DNA of 64,000 nt, from assembly GCF_000003815.2 (NCBI RefSeq), contig NC_049990.1:12233712-12297711 (forward strand). The letters are read 5' to 3'. Position 1 is the first letter of the stretch. The number at the start of each line of letters is the position of its first letter. The notes beneath the pieces were generated by a model. That model was not told the origin of the DNA. It saw only the letters and a list, made by a program, of their open reading frames with translations, and did no database searches. This DNA comes from Branchiostoma floridae. Lineage: Eukaryota; Chordata; Leptocardii; Amphioxiformes; Branchiostomatidae. Of this stretch, positions 52,801 through 64,000 are shown piece after piece. Made by a program: the position numbers and the translations under genes.

Positions 52801-55800
52801 ACATGTGTGAAGAACATGGCTTCACACCCATAGGGTTTTCCGTTGTCATTGCCAAGTTTGATAGACTACCTCCTGAGGGCGGACACTGTACGCTCCAGAG
52901 GCGTTTAGTATGTCTGTGTGATATCCGCGCCTCCGAGTTTAGTCTCAACTTCCAATTTGCAGAGTTTTAACCCTGTACAACATCGCAGACAGATGCCGAC
53001 GACAGGAGGTCAAAAGTACGGTCTAAAAGTGCCAGTTACCCAATCTACAGGTTATAAGTTCTTGCCACAAGAGTCAAGTAACACGTGTAGAAATTTGTTG
53101 AAGGACAATGTGTTTTCTTTCTTCCGTTGTTCCCGACTTTATTCTTACTTCTGAAAAAGAAGTTATCTTTTTCGCAAAGAAGTTATGCTTTCAACTTGGA
53201 CAATTTGATATCAACATGATATCGTTAGAAGTAATGATTGATTTCCATGCTGTTTTGTTCGTGGGGTTTTCACTAAGTCTTAAGCCGTAAGGACGAAGTG
53301 TCTGAATTATGGTACAGATGTGGATGTTGGTTCGGATCCTGACACTGTTCTATACAGTCTGACGACGTATTCTGAGAAACGGTGCAGACAGAAAGTCTGA
53401 ACCCTGTTAGAGTACCCTCTCAGATATGGCGTCACACAAGTCTTACCCGAACATGTCCTGTCAATTTAATTCTAAAAAAATCCCTTCCATGATTTTACAA
53501 AGTATGTAAATAATAGCTTCTTTCGTGAGAATTTCACTCACGTAGTGTTTTTAACCTGAGTAAATCAACACAGCTATATTTTTTCCTCACATGACATAAG
53601 CCAGGACACCAGATCGCTCTTCTTCTGGAAAGTCAGCATACTATAGAGAGAGGAAATGTCAACATGGCATCTCCTGGTGTCTAAAAATATCTGCCATGAA
53701 TTTTGCTAGTCTGACTTAATCGCGCTAAAGCCCCATTTACAAATCAAGAATTTAGCTCGGCAGAGTTGTCAGCGAGCTCTAACTTACGAGGAGGCATGAA
53801 CCTGATGCCTGCGAACAAATGGCAGAGTTTCTTCGTCGGCATCAGGGTGATACCTCCTCGTCATTTAGTGCTCGCTGACAACTCGGCCGAGCTAAATTCT
53901 TGATTTGTAAACGGGGCTTTATAGCCACCTGAAGGTCTCATTTAATCCTAGGAAGCGGAACTGATTGTGTTAACACGGGCTAGAATTTTGCTATGCTAAG
54001 CAAAACTTGATGTCTGACTGGTAACTATACAAAAGCTCTGTTTAGAAACCCAAGACAGTCCTTAATTGAATGAGAACTTCAACCTTCTTTGTCATTTTTG
54101 TTACTCTTCGCATCTACAACTGTCGCTGGTATCAAATATGTTCATTCGGTCATCAAACACATTCGAGACATACCATATCCATGTATCAGGCTTTTCTTTT
54201 GGTAAAAACCTTTAACCGAGAACTTGCAGCTGTTTTTCTGCGTGCAAGAGTTTTTTGTGGGGATTTCAAAAATACACACAGCTAGCCTTCGTTTACATCC
54301 ATTGTTTCGGCGACAGCAAATTTGACATTCATGACTCGAATATGCAGTACTGAAGTGCCAGTGAAACAGCTGGATTTCTTTGTTGAGATTATTTACGTCG
54401 AGAAGGGATTGTTTCGTGTAGATATGTTAAGAATATGGCGCTTCAAAAATAAACTACATTAGTCTGTTACGTCTACTTTGGACTTTTAAACTACATACGG
54501 CTCTTGAATGACAATGCAGCAATGCCTTACAGCATACTGTTACGAACCACCTGTTGCTGCCCCCCTCATAGGTACTTCTCATACACTTCGGTGTTCAGAT
54601 CAAAAGCTATTTTAAAGTCAAGAAAAAACGTCTTCATCTTACTAAAAGTTAACAGAGGAAATTTTGATTATTCATTGTTTCTTTGTCGATTGCGGCTGGT
54701 TGCGTCATACATGGTACAAATAGTTTCGACAGAATCATATGAAGAAATATTAAAATACTATCGCTGATAATACATATTGTCTTATTCTGATTGATGCAAA
54801 TAACTACATGATTGAAGGAATGATTGACACATGTGGAAAATCGTTCTCGTCTGACGTGTTGAGTATTCCAAGTCCTGACGGCTTCACTCAGCACTCGGTA
54901 AAACGGCCTACTTCCGACCTAACAGGTGGCGGGGTAGCCCCAGCAGGGCTAAGTGTAGAGTTTCAAACCTGTGGTGAATGCCGGTGCATGCAATGGCCAA
55001 GTGGGTAGAGTGTTTGCCGTGCATTCGGTATGTAGGTCGCGAGTTCTATCCCCGGCTGAGGTACACCAAAATCATCTAAAATTGTACATATTGCATTTAC
55101 TGCTTCACACTCAAGATTTGTGATATGGTACTTAGGCCTCTGCTAATGCACAAAGTTGCATGGCCCAAGGGCTACTGAAACTGAGATGTGCGCCGCCCTT
55201 CACAGTCTGTTGCGGGGGGACTTGAACCTTGAGCCTAATACACAATGCTGTTTTCTGCTGCTGTATCATCAATCTGTCACTTCGTAGTATTCTATCTAAC
55301 TCAATGCGTGCAGTGTCATTTGCTATTTGTATGCGAGCTTCAGCACAAGTTAGCATTTAATTGGAAATATATGCTGAGGCATCGCTTTTGAACAATCATG
55401 ACATCTAGCAGGGTCAATACAGTGAATTACTAGTACACCACCCTTGTCCAATGCTGATACGTGTGGCTGTTGTTGTTTTGTTTTCTGTGTTTGTGTACTG
55501 TTTTACTTGTGTGTCACATGATACACATGTGACTCGTGGTTTCGTCTCGTTCCCAGGACACTGCAGATGATCGCCACCAGCGGGTTATGTTTGAGGGAGA
55601 CATGGCCCTGACGTTTGAACAGTATCACGGCGTACAGTCTCTCATAGAGGAGAACAAGAGAAACGAAGAAGATAAGGTAAACCTTTCCTGAGATCCAATC
55701 CTATAAGAGGAACATTGTGCAACCAGAATGAAAGTTACGATTCTTGTACATGGAAATACACTCTAAATATGCTAAGTATATAAGTTCCATATTTATTGAT

Positions 55801-58800
55801 AGTGTGTATATTATGTTTTGTGTATTGTTTTACTTATTCACCACACGATACGTGAACGTCATGTTGCTATAACGTTTGCAGTACGTGCAACAGAATCTCC
55901 AAGCAGATGTTTGAAGTCGAGAAAACGAAACGATTCTTGGTTCTTCCAAATGAACGAGGGGTTTGTACAGTTTTCTATAGGAGGTGATTACTGTTATAAG
56001 ACGTTCTTTCCTCATAACTTCTGCTTGGAGATGCTTCTGCTTCTTTCTGCTCTCGTGAAAAAGGTTGCAGGGCATGCAAGACTACACACGTGGTTTCCTT
56101 TGTTCGAGGCCTGGGAGTATGTCAAAACCAATGTTCAAACTGGTCCATCAATGGCAGGATGTGCGGCTCCAGCTATCTCATTTTATTTCTGCTGTCCAGA
56201 CAAAATTGCGAGGCTTGCACGACTACAACTTGCTCGAGGCTAAGGAATTTATCAATACCAATGTTCCAACTATTCCATCACTTTCAGGATGTGTGGATCC
56301 AGCTATCCTCTCTCCGGAATTCCCAACGTGTTTGATTAATCTCCGTCTCCCCCCACAGGTGACACAATCCGAGCACCACGTCCGGAGTAGGCGCAAAGCA
56401 GCACGGGACCTGACCATCCGCTGGCCCAAGGCCACCATTCCGTACGAATTTGACAGCAGCTTCAGTAAGTGTCCAACATTCCCTTTGTCAGGTCGTATTT
56501 GTCATTGAAATCGTTACACAATTGCAGCTGTTCTTAGGTGAATGGATGGATCAAGTACTGGTCAACGTGGTGATTCTAAATGCAAATGTAGTATAAACAT
56601 AGTACAGTAGAAGCCGCTCTATTGCAAGGCCTATTTGCCAGTGAATTTCGTGCAATCATCCGACTGGTGCAATGATGCGAAGTTGTCGAGCTGGACCGCA
56701 CCAGGCTGGGATTTTGGGGATTCCGTGCAGTTAACAGAAGTGTGTGTTAATCCGTTGTGCAATTAACTGGCTATTACTGTACGACATATCACGGGTGTAC
56801 AATACTAGTAGCCATGCATTCACGTGACGTCATCCGTGCTTTCGTCGCCATATTGGTCTCTTATTAGCATAGCAATTCACANNNNNNNNNNNNNNNNNNN
56901 NNNNNNNNNNNNNNNNNNNNNNNNNNNNNNNNNNNNNNNNNNNNNNNNNNNNNNNNNNNNNNNNNNNNNNNNNNNNNNNNNTTCTTTTATACACTGCCGT
57001 TTAGGTTATTTAGGTAGCAAAGCCGTGCTACATCAAAACATTTCTGCAAACAAACAAAAATTTAGGTCAGAAATCGTCTCCACTTAATGAGATTGCATAG
57101 CATACATAATGCATTTGCCAACGGAAAGCTATTGACTGAAAATGCCAATGATGGCAGAAATTATTCTTTTGAGATTAAGGAAAGGGTTGTTTCGCCTTAA
57201 AGCTTGTATACAACAACAATCTCTCCCCTGACCCTTTTTTCACCTTTGACATTCTGTCCTCTCTAACCCAACAAACCTGCACCAATCTCCCTCGCCACAG
57301 GCTCAAAGAGACCATTTTCGATTCTGGCTTCTGGAATCCGTGGTTGATAGCTACCTGTCGTCTGCAATCACGTAACTCTCCCACGCGAAGCTTAGCCTGG
57401 ATGCCAGACTGTTTCCAGGGCCTACACAGGCCAGTTACTTCACTCCGGGGCTAGTCTGGATGCCAGACTGTTCAGGGCCTTTACAGGCCAGCTAGTCCGC
57501 TCCAGGACCAACATGCGCCCAATGAAATTTTATCACAGACACCATTCAGGTTAGACTGGGTGCCAAACAGGCCTACTGGCAGGGTAACTCCTCGGCTCTA
57601 GGGCCAACATGCCCCCAAGGAAATTCTACCGCAGGCTTCCATGAGTATTGAGATCTGGCCGGGGGTCTGGCATCCAGGCTACCTTCAGGTAGAGAACTTT
57701 CCTTAAGCCGAGTTAAGGACATGCCCTGGAGCCTAGGAGCTCTGGTTTTTGTTGGCCCTGGAAACAGTCTGGCATCCAGGCTAAACGGGGCCTGGCAAGT
57801 TGACAGTCTCTAATAGATCTCTTTGTCGTCTGGTACCAACAACAGAGGACTTTATCTCCATCCATCAGCTGACTTGGTACAGCTGGGCACTTCTTGAAAG
57901 CTTTTTCCCTAACGAGTGATTACGAGGCAGAATTTTGTACTGTAGCCATACACGTGACTGTCTGGGATCAGGTCGTTTCGCGCTCGCAGTGTGTGATGTT
58001 TACACTTTGGCACAATTGTGGCAAACGATCGGACAAAAGCCAGTGTCACAGCCTGAAGTGTATCCGTGATAAGGTTATGCCGGGGTGCAGTTACGGCAAG
58101 GCACATGTTTTATACCGTTACACCGGGCCATGATAGGACCCAGGTTTATTCGGACTTTGATGATGTATTACATTATATCTGTATCTTTTCTTTGTTTTAT
58201 TTTGTCTGAACCTCACATCTTCCGTTATGGCCACAATAAAAAGCGGCCTGCAGGCTGACTTGATGTTCAAAGAAACCTTTATAGCATTACGCACTTTCTA
58301 CAGAGAACCAACTAAACCCCCGACATGTACGTGAACCTCTTGCGTGAAAAACAATCTTACCTAGCTTTGGCCAGGCCTTCCTACGGGGTAAAGGATCGTA
58401 AATTTCTGCAAAGAAGGGAGTAAATGGCCAGGAGAATCAGTCCACGCTAATATGTACCGGCGGCCTATGGCTAATCTCCAAGCAGATCTTACGGTGCCAT
58501 AAGATAGTATTAAAGCTGGCCAAGGAGTATAGCCGGCTAATGGAGTCAAACGGGCACCGGACCGAGTTTGATACTACACATTACGCACCGTGGATCTGGT
58601 TGGAGATAAGCCTATGGCGTCCAAACGCTCCTGATAAAGAATTCTCCCTATTAGCTATAGCCAACATAGTTAGTCTAGTAGAGGCTTAAATTCCAATCAG
58701 TTGGAATACTATTCGGACGTTTCTTGGAAGGCCCTGTTCAGTCATGTTGATAAGTGAAAGTACCGCTTAGGGTTAATTTAAAGCATGTCTTGTGGTCAAC

Positions 58801-61800
58801 TCGATATAAATACTCCGCCCATTTGGTTTGACCTCCTTTTTCACGTGCCTGTGGTCAATCATTTGGCGTTGATAACCATCTGGACACATGGTCAACAACA
58901 CTCCTCCGTATTTAATGCTGGACAACAATATATACGCATCTGTCATTCATTCAAGGGGCGATTGACTGAATTGGGTTTTCAGTTTGGCGGGAAAAAAGCT
59001 TTTGGTATACAATCCCTCCATATATGATAGCTTTGTCCCCATCCCTCTTCTCACTTAACTCTGTCAAGGGCCTCGAAATTTACTTTTCTTTCTCTCCCTT
59101 CCAATTCTTTGCCTTTGTTTTCTCATCACTTGCTTTGACTATTAGGATTCAGACAGTACGAGAGCATCTCAGTTGGTCAGATCAGAAAGTTTGAAAATCC
59201 CGCAATTGAATGATAATACCGAAAAATTAAAAATGGGAAATAGTCCATAGGGATACATCGAGAGAAGTGGGTGGGAGCAAGGTGCTGCAACCACATCTGA
59301 AATTGCATTCCATGTATTAGTTTCAGAATTAATAGAGATATAAACTTTAACTGGAAGGATATGGGTGATTTTAAATCCAGTGAGAACTGGAAAAGTAAAA
59401 CGTGTTAAAAAGAGTATTTCCTTTTTGGTTCGAAAGTGTCATCGCTATGTGATTTAATGGCGTAAATTTTCGTTGCATATAGCTTATCGGAAACGTTTCT
59501 TTCAGCATTTCTTTCCGTTAAAACTACTCGTCGCTTCGATGTGGTGAGATGATTTCTCCAGGGGTGTCCCTTCGTTTTTTCGTCTCGTTTGGTGACGTCA
59601 ATTTGCAGTCTGTGAATCCAAAGAATTTCTCTAATCCGCGAAGGATATACCCACACCTGTCTCGCGTAATATCGCGATGAAAGCTGCGAGAGTTCTCGTT
59701 CCCGCGGTTGGAAGTCTCGTTCACGGGTTACCGTTGGGACAGATTATCTGGATCAGCTGCTGTGTGTGATGTAAACACGGCCCTGTTGTGGCGGTGGTTA
59801 GGGTGGGAGTGGGACGGCCGGACATACAGATTATCCACAAACTGGGCCACGCACTGGCAACGATAACAAACACTCAACTCGGTCTGTTGAGCAGACGACA
59901 TTAAAATGGAGCTTGCAGACGTGAGGGATTGAAATGTGAAATTCCACGTTGTCTGGTTGCTAGGAAAAGAGCCGTTGCCTTCACGGTCCGCTTGCAGAAA
60001 ATTATATCTTGTACTAAGACATAAAAGACACTGATTTCCAAGCAGATGTTTGGCTCTCCGTTATAACCGCTGGCTCAATCTTTTCGCCTGCTAACGAATG
60101 AATGGTACCCAGGTTTGCAAATATTCAGGTTTTTCTTTTTTTATTCTTTCCCAATGGAAAACTAAATACAAAAAGTCCCAAAATTGGTCTGCTGACGAAA
60201 GGGGACATAACAGCCAGCCAAACCCTCCCAACTTCTTGGAACTGGGTCTTCAAAACACAGTTTCCTGCAAAGCAGCTTATAAACAGCATAGCCCAATACG
60301 TTTGTACACACAATCAGTTGAATGTCCACAATTACAATTAAAACTAAACTTATGAAATGCAGCAATTGTCATTATAAGCACGTTTATGGCATTGTTGTTA
60401 TTGTCAATGATTTATGTACAACGTTATGATATATAACACTGTCCTCGCTTTTAACTTCGATCCAGGTTTATCAGAAACACGGGTCACTGACCTGTCAGTG
60501 GTTAGTTCTAAAAATGCTATGAAACTATCCACAGGGTCGTCTGCACAATGTACGTCAGTATCTGGCCTGCTCGTCACTTGTTAATAACAGTGTTTACCGT
60601 ATCGCCTGACAGATAAGGGGAACAGGGAGGTGTTGTTGGACGCCATGCGCCACTGGGAGAAGCACACCTGCATCCGCTTCAAGCCCCACTCACCCGGCCT
60701 CGTGCAGGAGCTACAGAACAAGAACTTCGTCAAGTTCATCAAAGGGAAGGGGTGAGTCACGTGATTTAGTATTGATCCACCTATTGGTCCGCATATGGTG
60801 ATGTGACGAGTGGTCACAAGTGTACCCAGGAACTTGGGAACGAGAAATTTGTCTATCTCATGATGAGCCATGTTATTATCCTCGTCTCCTCCCATTTCTC
60901 AGAATTAAGTCACGTGATGATGTTAAAGCTGCAACTTCATACCAGGAACATCTTATTCAAAGTCTGTATGAATCGCACGCGCAAAGATCGCATAATGCGA
61001 ATGAAAGCTCATCCGTTTTGGTAGAATCCAAAGTTGTAAAATTTGAGCTTGATTCCAGCACAAAGGAATCATTCACCAAGCATTTTTAATCGATCTCGTC
61101 GACCTTCATAAGATATATAATTTACTGTGCTGACTTTCCGGAAACTGAATTTTGATGACGCCAGGAGTGAATCAAAAGTGGCAGAGAAACTGAATCTACT
61201 TCCGTCACGGTTCAGAGAGGATTGATGGGTCCTAATATAGACTGCCACCAAGGTCACATGATGATGATGATAATAGAACCGACGACTTTGTGATCTTATA
61301 TAGGACATCATATGCATGTTGTTGAGTATCGTCTTATGATTTCTTATCTATTTCAGCTGCTGGTCTGAGGTTGGGATGTTCGTGTATGGAAACGAGCAGA
61401 TGTTGTCCATGGATGACGGCTGTCTGTTTAACGGAGGGGTAAGAGGATAAAAAAAAATCAAAACAGTCTAACTCAATGACTTAGTAACCCTTAAGTCCCC
61501 TCCATATATTAGTATCTTATGGCGATCTGACACCAAACTTGAACGATTTTAGATGAAAATGGAACACAGAGACGGTTGGTCACAACCCAAAAGACAGGGA
61601 AGAAAATGAAGATGAAAAGAGTTAAAATATTTTTGGAGCAGCCCCTAGAACGTGACAGTCTCAGACATCGTCCTGCAGAGCACTGACATTTTGGAAGTAA
61701 TCTCTCAGCACCCTGATACCTGATACTCCTGCACATGTGTTGTGTGTGACTGGAGATATTGAACTGAACCCAGCAGCAAACCATTTTTGATTGCAGTAAG

Positions 61801-64000
61801 AGCGCCACCTGGTCGTGAAATAATAAACTGCATCTACACATTTGTTAGGCATCGAATATATCGATATCAGCAAAGATATTATACTAAATTGTATAATGTC
61901 CTTGGTGAGAGTTACTGATATAAGTACCAAATTTTCGGCGTCTTCAAACATGAGTGAATGTGAACTTTGTCAATATTTCTATTAACCAGGTTGGAGCTGC
62001 CATCCATGAACTCGGCCACACCGTCGGCTTCTTCCACGAGCAGAGCAGACCAGACCGCGACTCGTACGTCAAGGTCCTGTGGGAGAACGTCCGCAAGAAC
62101 CAGAAACACAACTTTGAAAAGTACGACTGGGACCGAGTCAACGACTTCAACATCCCGTACGACTACATTTCCGTCATGCACTACAGATCGGACGTGAGTA
62201 ACTGCATTTAGTAGCTGACCAATCACTAGTGTGCTTGTGGTCACATGATAATGAAGTAAATCAGTCCGCCATGTTGGTGGGTCATCATATGAAAATGTTC
62301 TTTCTTGTCATTTCGTTCCCTAACCTTAAAACGCACAGGTTTTTTTTTTCAATACTTAAAGACACAGACTTCAGAACCAGTGTTTTTGTATCTGAAGATC
62401 AGGCGTCGTTTGCTCATGTCTATAAATTGTGACGTTAAATACATGACATATAATTCTAACGATGTTGTTAATCATTCGTGTAAAATACAAAAGATACAAT
62501 TGAATAAATGGTAGAGAAACCTTTTTAAAAAGTGCACACAAGAAAACAAGCACATGCCAACGCTTAGTGAACACGTAAAATTATTCGTCCACAGGAATTC
62601 GCTACCCGCGTTGGCCGGAGAAAGCTGCGTACAGTGGTGACCACTGACCCCTTCTTCCAGGATCTGATTGGTCAGCGGATTTCTCTCAGCTTCTTCGACA
62701 TCAAGCTCGCGAACGCCATGTATGGCTGCAGTGGTGAGAACACACTCCCATCTAAACACTCACGTGACTTGTGACTTCATGTAGACCCCGCTATATAGTG
62801 TGGTTAAAGACACGTGTCAAGGTTTGATAATTGTTAAGAAATGCTAAGAGATGTTAAGAAATGCTCTTAATGCTTGGTTCCACCTTCTTACATATATCTG
62901 TCTTTTGCTATCTGTCTTAAAAGAAAGTTCCTTTATCATTGTACGTGCGATTTACCGGACCAACGCTAGAAGTAGATTGTTATACAATGACAACTAGAAT
63001 TCCAACATCATGATATAACTGGCTCATATTCTACATACACTGGTGAACTATTTTCCATTCAAATAATTACACAAAGTCGTAATACCCATTCAACACTTTT
63101 GACATTGATGCTTATAATCAATTTTCAGATCACTGCAATCCCACCGTGAAATGCAAGGGGGAGGCGTTTCTGAACTCGGACTGTAAGTGTATGTGCCGGA
63201 CGCACACGTCCCTCGGTGCCGAGGAGTGTCCCCGCAGTAGTTACGTACAGATCAGCGAGCCCCCTCGGCCCCGGACCCTACCGCCCCGGACCAGGACCTG
63301 GAGTATCCCCGCCCGCTCAGGGGAGCGCAGCAAGAGTAAGGAGAACGCCATCATCAAACCGAAGAAATCCAAAAGTGAGGACACGTTACACTAACCAGAA
63401 TTGTTGGGATATAAATGTAAGACTTTTCTGTTCAAAATAACCTCACATGCAATACCCTGCAGGGAAAAAGCAATCATTTTACAGCAAATTCTTTGACAAA
63501 TTAAAAAAAATTGAATTCGTTAGAAACTTTTAATCCTCACTGATCTTATTATTAAAACTTTAAAAAGTGTAAGACTTGTGTAACCTTAATTTGACTTCAT
63601 AGGATGTGAATACCATTTCTAATCCTGCTTCGGCCTTTAATATTTGCTTTATCTAATCATAAATTTAAATACATTTTGTCCATATTCACCGTACTAACCA
63701 TCATATCGACGTGTGTGTGTGTATTTTTCTTTTTAGTGCGGGGCGTATATAGGAATGAATGATTTATTTGATCATTATGATCATAAAAAAGTATATAACA
63801 GCCATCGGCTGAATCGCATACGTTTTACATGTGAAAACTTTAATATCTGTTTACTTCACATCTATAGAAGCTTCCAAGTGCTACCCGAAGAACGGCGCCT
63901 CCTACCGGGGCAAGCTCAGTACGACAATCCACGGCGAGTCCTGCCTGTCCTGGAGCGACACCTTGGACCGTGACGTCAGCGTGCACACCTACCCTGGCGG
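46865..64000 (+). CDS. Secreted astacin metalloprotease with kringle domain, 3' end off the window
   Basis: Zinc endopeptidase of the astacin (M12A) family. Exons: 46865-46939, 47034-47078, 55557-55676, 56359-56464, 60613-60751, 61357-61438, 61990-62193, 62595-62733, 63129-63374, 63868-64000 (cut), all in consistent phase. Residues 1-20 are a hydrophobic signal peptide. The propeptide precedes a basic site (RSRRKAAR, 89-96) and the mature start near IRWP. The catalytic motif [19 protein letters not shown] spans 195-213 and the Met-turn SVMHY 250-254 includes the usual active-site tyrosine. The four cysteines that form the two conserved disulfides are present, so the enzyme looks intact. A Cys-rich module (304-335), a Pro/Arg/Lys linker and a kringle start (from Cys 390) follow. 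A longer in-frame start at 46598 was not used, because it lacks a signal peptide. Confidence 0.93.
49155..49345. repeat. CGCGAA-rich repeat, second copy
   Basis: Shares gttcgcgg, cgcgaacttaaaaccac, ccgcgaatttaat and a terminal ttttacagtattt with 41450-41625. Diverged. Confidence 0.6.
50302..50476. mobile_element. MITE, CTCCAAGCAGATC family, copy 4, with 9-bp target duplication
   Basis: 175 bases starting TAATCTCCAAGCAGATTCC and ending ATCTGCTTGGAGATTA. It is flanked by identical ACATTTGAA at 50293-50301 and 50477-50485. The arms pair over most of their length. It lies in astacin intron 2. Confidence 0.93.
50559..50706. repeat. (TTGG)n tetranucleotide array
   Basis: About 36 GGTT units with a single interruption near 50686. 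It produces long LVGW or NQPT frames on both strands that are not genes. Confidence 0.98.
51265..51345 (+). repeat. GC-rich dispersed repeat, copy 2
   Basis: AATTTGTCCCGGTGGACTGC and AACCCGGGGCCCGG match the inverse complement of 37180-37330. Confidence 0.6.
53726..53924. mobile_element. Fold-back MITE with AAAGCCCC termini
   Basis: About 195 bases. The left end AAAGCCCCATTTACAAATCA and the right end TGATTTGTAAACGGGGCTTT are inverted copies, and the pairing continues through AATTTAGCTCGGC and GTCAGCGAGC. A TA precedes and follows the termini, so a TA target is possible. No coding sequence. Confidence 0.8.
54985..55075 (+). repeat. tRNA-like SINE head
   Basis: GGCCAAGTGGGTAGAGTG resembles an A-box region and GGTCGCGAGTTCTATCCCC a B-box, at tRNA-like spacing. 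No stem pairing of a real tRNA. It lies in astacin intron 2. Confidence 0.55.
55896..56035. mobile_element. Fold-back sharing the TCTCCAAGCAGAT terminus
   Basis: The left end AATCTCCAAGCAGATGT and the right end ACTTCTGCTTGGAGAT are inverted repeats, but the interior differs from the other copies. It lies in astacin intron 3. Another single terminus is seen at 60036-60055 (TTTCCAAGCAGATGTTTG). Confidence 0.65.
56605..56779. mobile_element. Possible Tc1/mariner-like MITE
   Basis: Ends TACAGTA and TACTGTA are inverted and could include a TA target duplication. The interior has gcaa/ttgc-rich pairing (ctctattgcaagg, gtgcaatcatc, gttgtgcaatt). Short termini make this tentative. Confidence 0.45.
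56882..56981. other. Assembly gap (100 N)
   Basis: A run of 100 N in astacin intron 4. No coding consequence is apparent. Confidence 0.99.
57393..57783. mobile_element. Compound element of the TAGCCTGG family
   Basis: Outer ends TAGCCTGGATGCCAGACTGT and ACAGTCTGGCATCCAGGCTA are perfect inverted repeats. A second pair of the same motif lies inside (near 57452 and 57665-57681), which suggests one copy inserted into another or an internal duplication. Flanks show no matching 9-mer. Confidence 0.8.
58472..58609. mobile_element. MITE, CTCCAAGCAGATC family, copy 5, with 9-bp target duplication
   Basis: 138 bases starting TAATCTCCAAGCAGATCTTA with a degraded inverted end (GATCTGGTTGGAGATAA). It is flanked by identical GCCTATGGC at 58463-58471 and 58610-58618. 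It lies in astacin intron 4. Confidence 0.9.
61990..62193 (+). CDS. Astacin catalytic exon (zinc site and Met-turn)
   Basis: This 68-residue exon holds both catalytic hallmarks: the HExxHxxGFxHE zinc motif at its start and SVMHY near its end. The three histidines, the catalytic glutamate, the DRD motif and the Met-turn are all intact. It is part of the gene spanning 46865-64000. Confidence 0.95.
63129..63374 (+). CDS. Cys-rich module and basic linker exon
   Basis: Starts [20 protein letters not shown] and continues with CxC and further Cys to about residue 335. The Cys spacing resembles the small modules that follow astacin domains in invertebrates, but I cannot assign it to EGF or ShK. The rest is rich in Pro, Arg, Ser and Lys. 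If the donor at 63375 is skipped, the frame ends after six more codons (SEDTLH), which would give a shorter protein without the kringle. Confidence 0.85.
63868..64000 (+). CDS. Kringle domain exon, truncated by window end
   Basis: Reads [16 protein letters not shown], then GESCLSWSD, matching the kringle start pattern (Cys, G-x-SYRG, T, G-x-x-C-x-x-W). About 45 residues are visible of a usual 80. The acceptor is ctatag and the phase fits the preceding exon. Confidence 0.88.

Larger units (their letters stand above)
47079..55556 (+). other. Intron 2 of the astacin gene, about 8.5 kb
   Basis: Separates the propeptide exons 47034-47078 and 55557-55676. It contains a CGCGAA repeat, a MITE, the (TTGG)n array, a GC-rich repeat copy, a fold-back and a SINE-like head. 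No additional coding exon with matching phase was recognised. Confidence 0.75.

Overview
This window is a piece of a draft invertebrate animal genome, most likely an amphioxus (Branchiostoma) or a close relative. Three spliced genes can be read exon by exon, with short exons and GT-AG introns. About half of the window is intergenic or intronic DNA filled with small non-autonomous transposons, tRNA-derived SINE copies and simple repeats. Two 100-base N runs (16443-16542 and 56882-56981) mark scaffold gaps. The species call is inferred from gene style and repeats, not from a database match. There is no operon, CRISPR array or prokaryotic feature.

Layout. (1) 971-5217, minus strand: the first seven coding exons of the mitochondrial elongation factor G1 gene (GFM1), from the start codon through the GTPase core. 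The rest is not in the window, and the last ~700 bases on the left are CpG-rich and promoter-like. A non-LTR retrotransposon 3' fragment (3533-4440) sits in one intron. (2) 5218-7191: intergenic, with one MITE. (3) 7192-30766, minus strand: at least 32 exons of a large, unrecognised coiled-coil protein with an Asp-rich segment, two CxxC knuckles and an N-terminal 10-residue tandem repeat. A four-exon block at 7192-10484 is either its C-terminus or a separate small basic-protein gene. (4) 30767-46700: about 16 kb without a recognisable gene, containing SINEs, MITEs, duplicated segments and a degenerate minisatellite. (5) 46865-64000, plus strand: a secreted astacin zinc metalloprotease with signal peptide, propeptide, complete catalytic domain, cysteine-rich segment, basic linker and a kringle domain cut by the window edge. 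Its second intron is about 8.5 kb.

The genes do not form an evident pathway: one is mitochondrial translation, one an extracellular protease and one a probable cytoskeletal coiled-coil protein. The best material for a second look is the mobile DNA. Two MITE families have long terminal inverted repeats and 9-bp target duplications that can be read directly, which points to Mutator-like (MULE) mobilisation. One copy is inserted inside another fold-back element. Also notable are the astacin-kringle architecture, a partial exon duplication in GFM1, a chimeric exon-fragment duplication in the coiled-coil gene, and an in-frame stop beside an assembly gap. I found no clearly new biological system.
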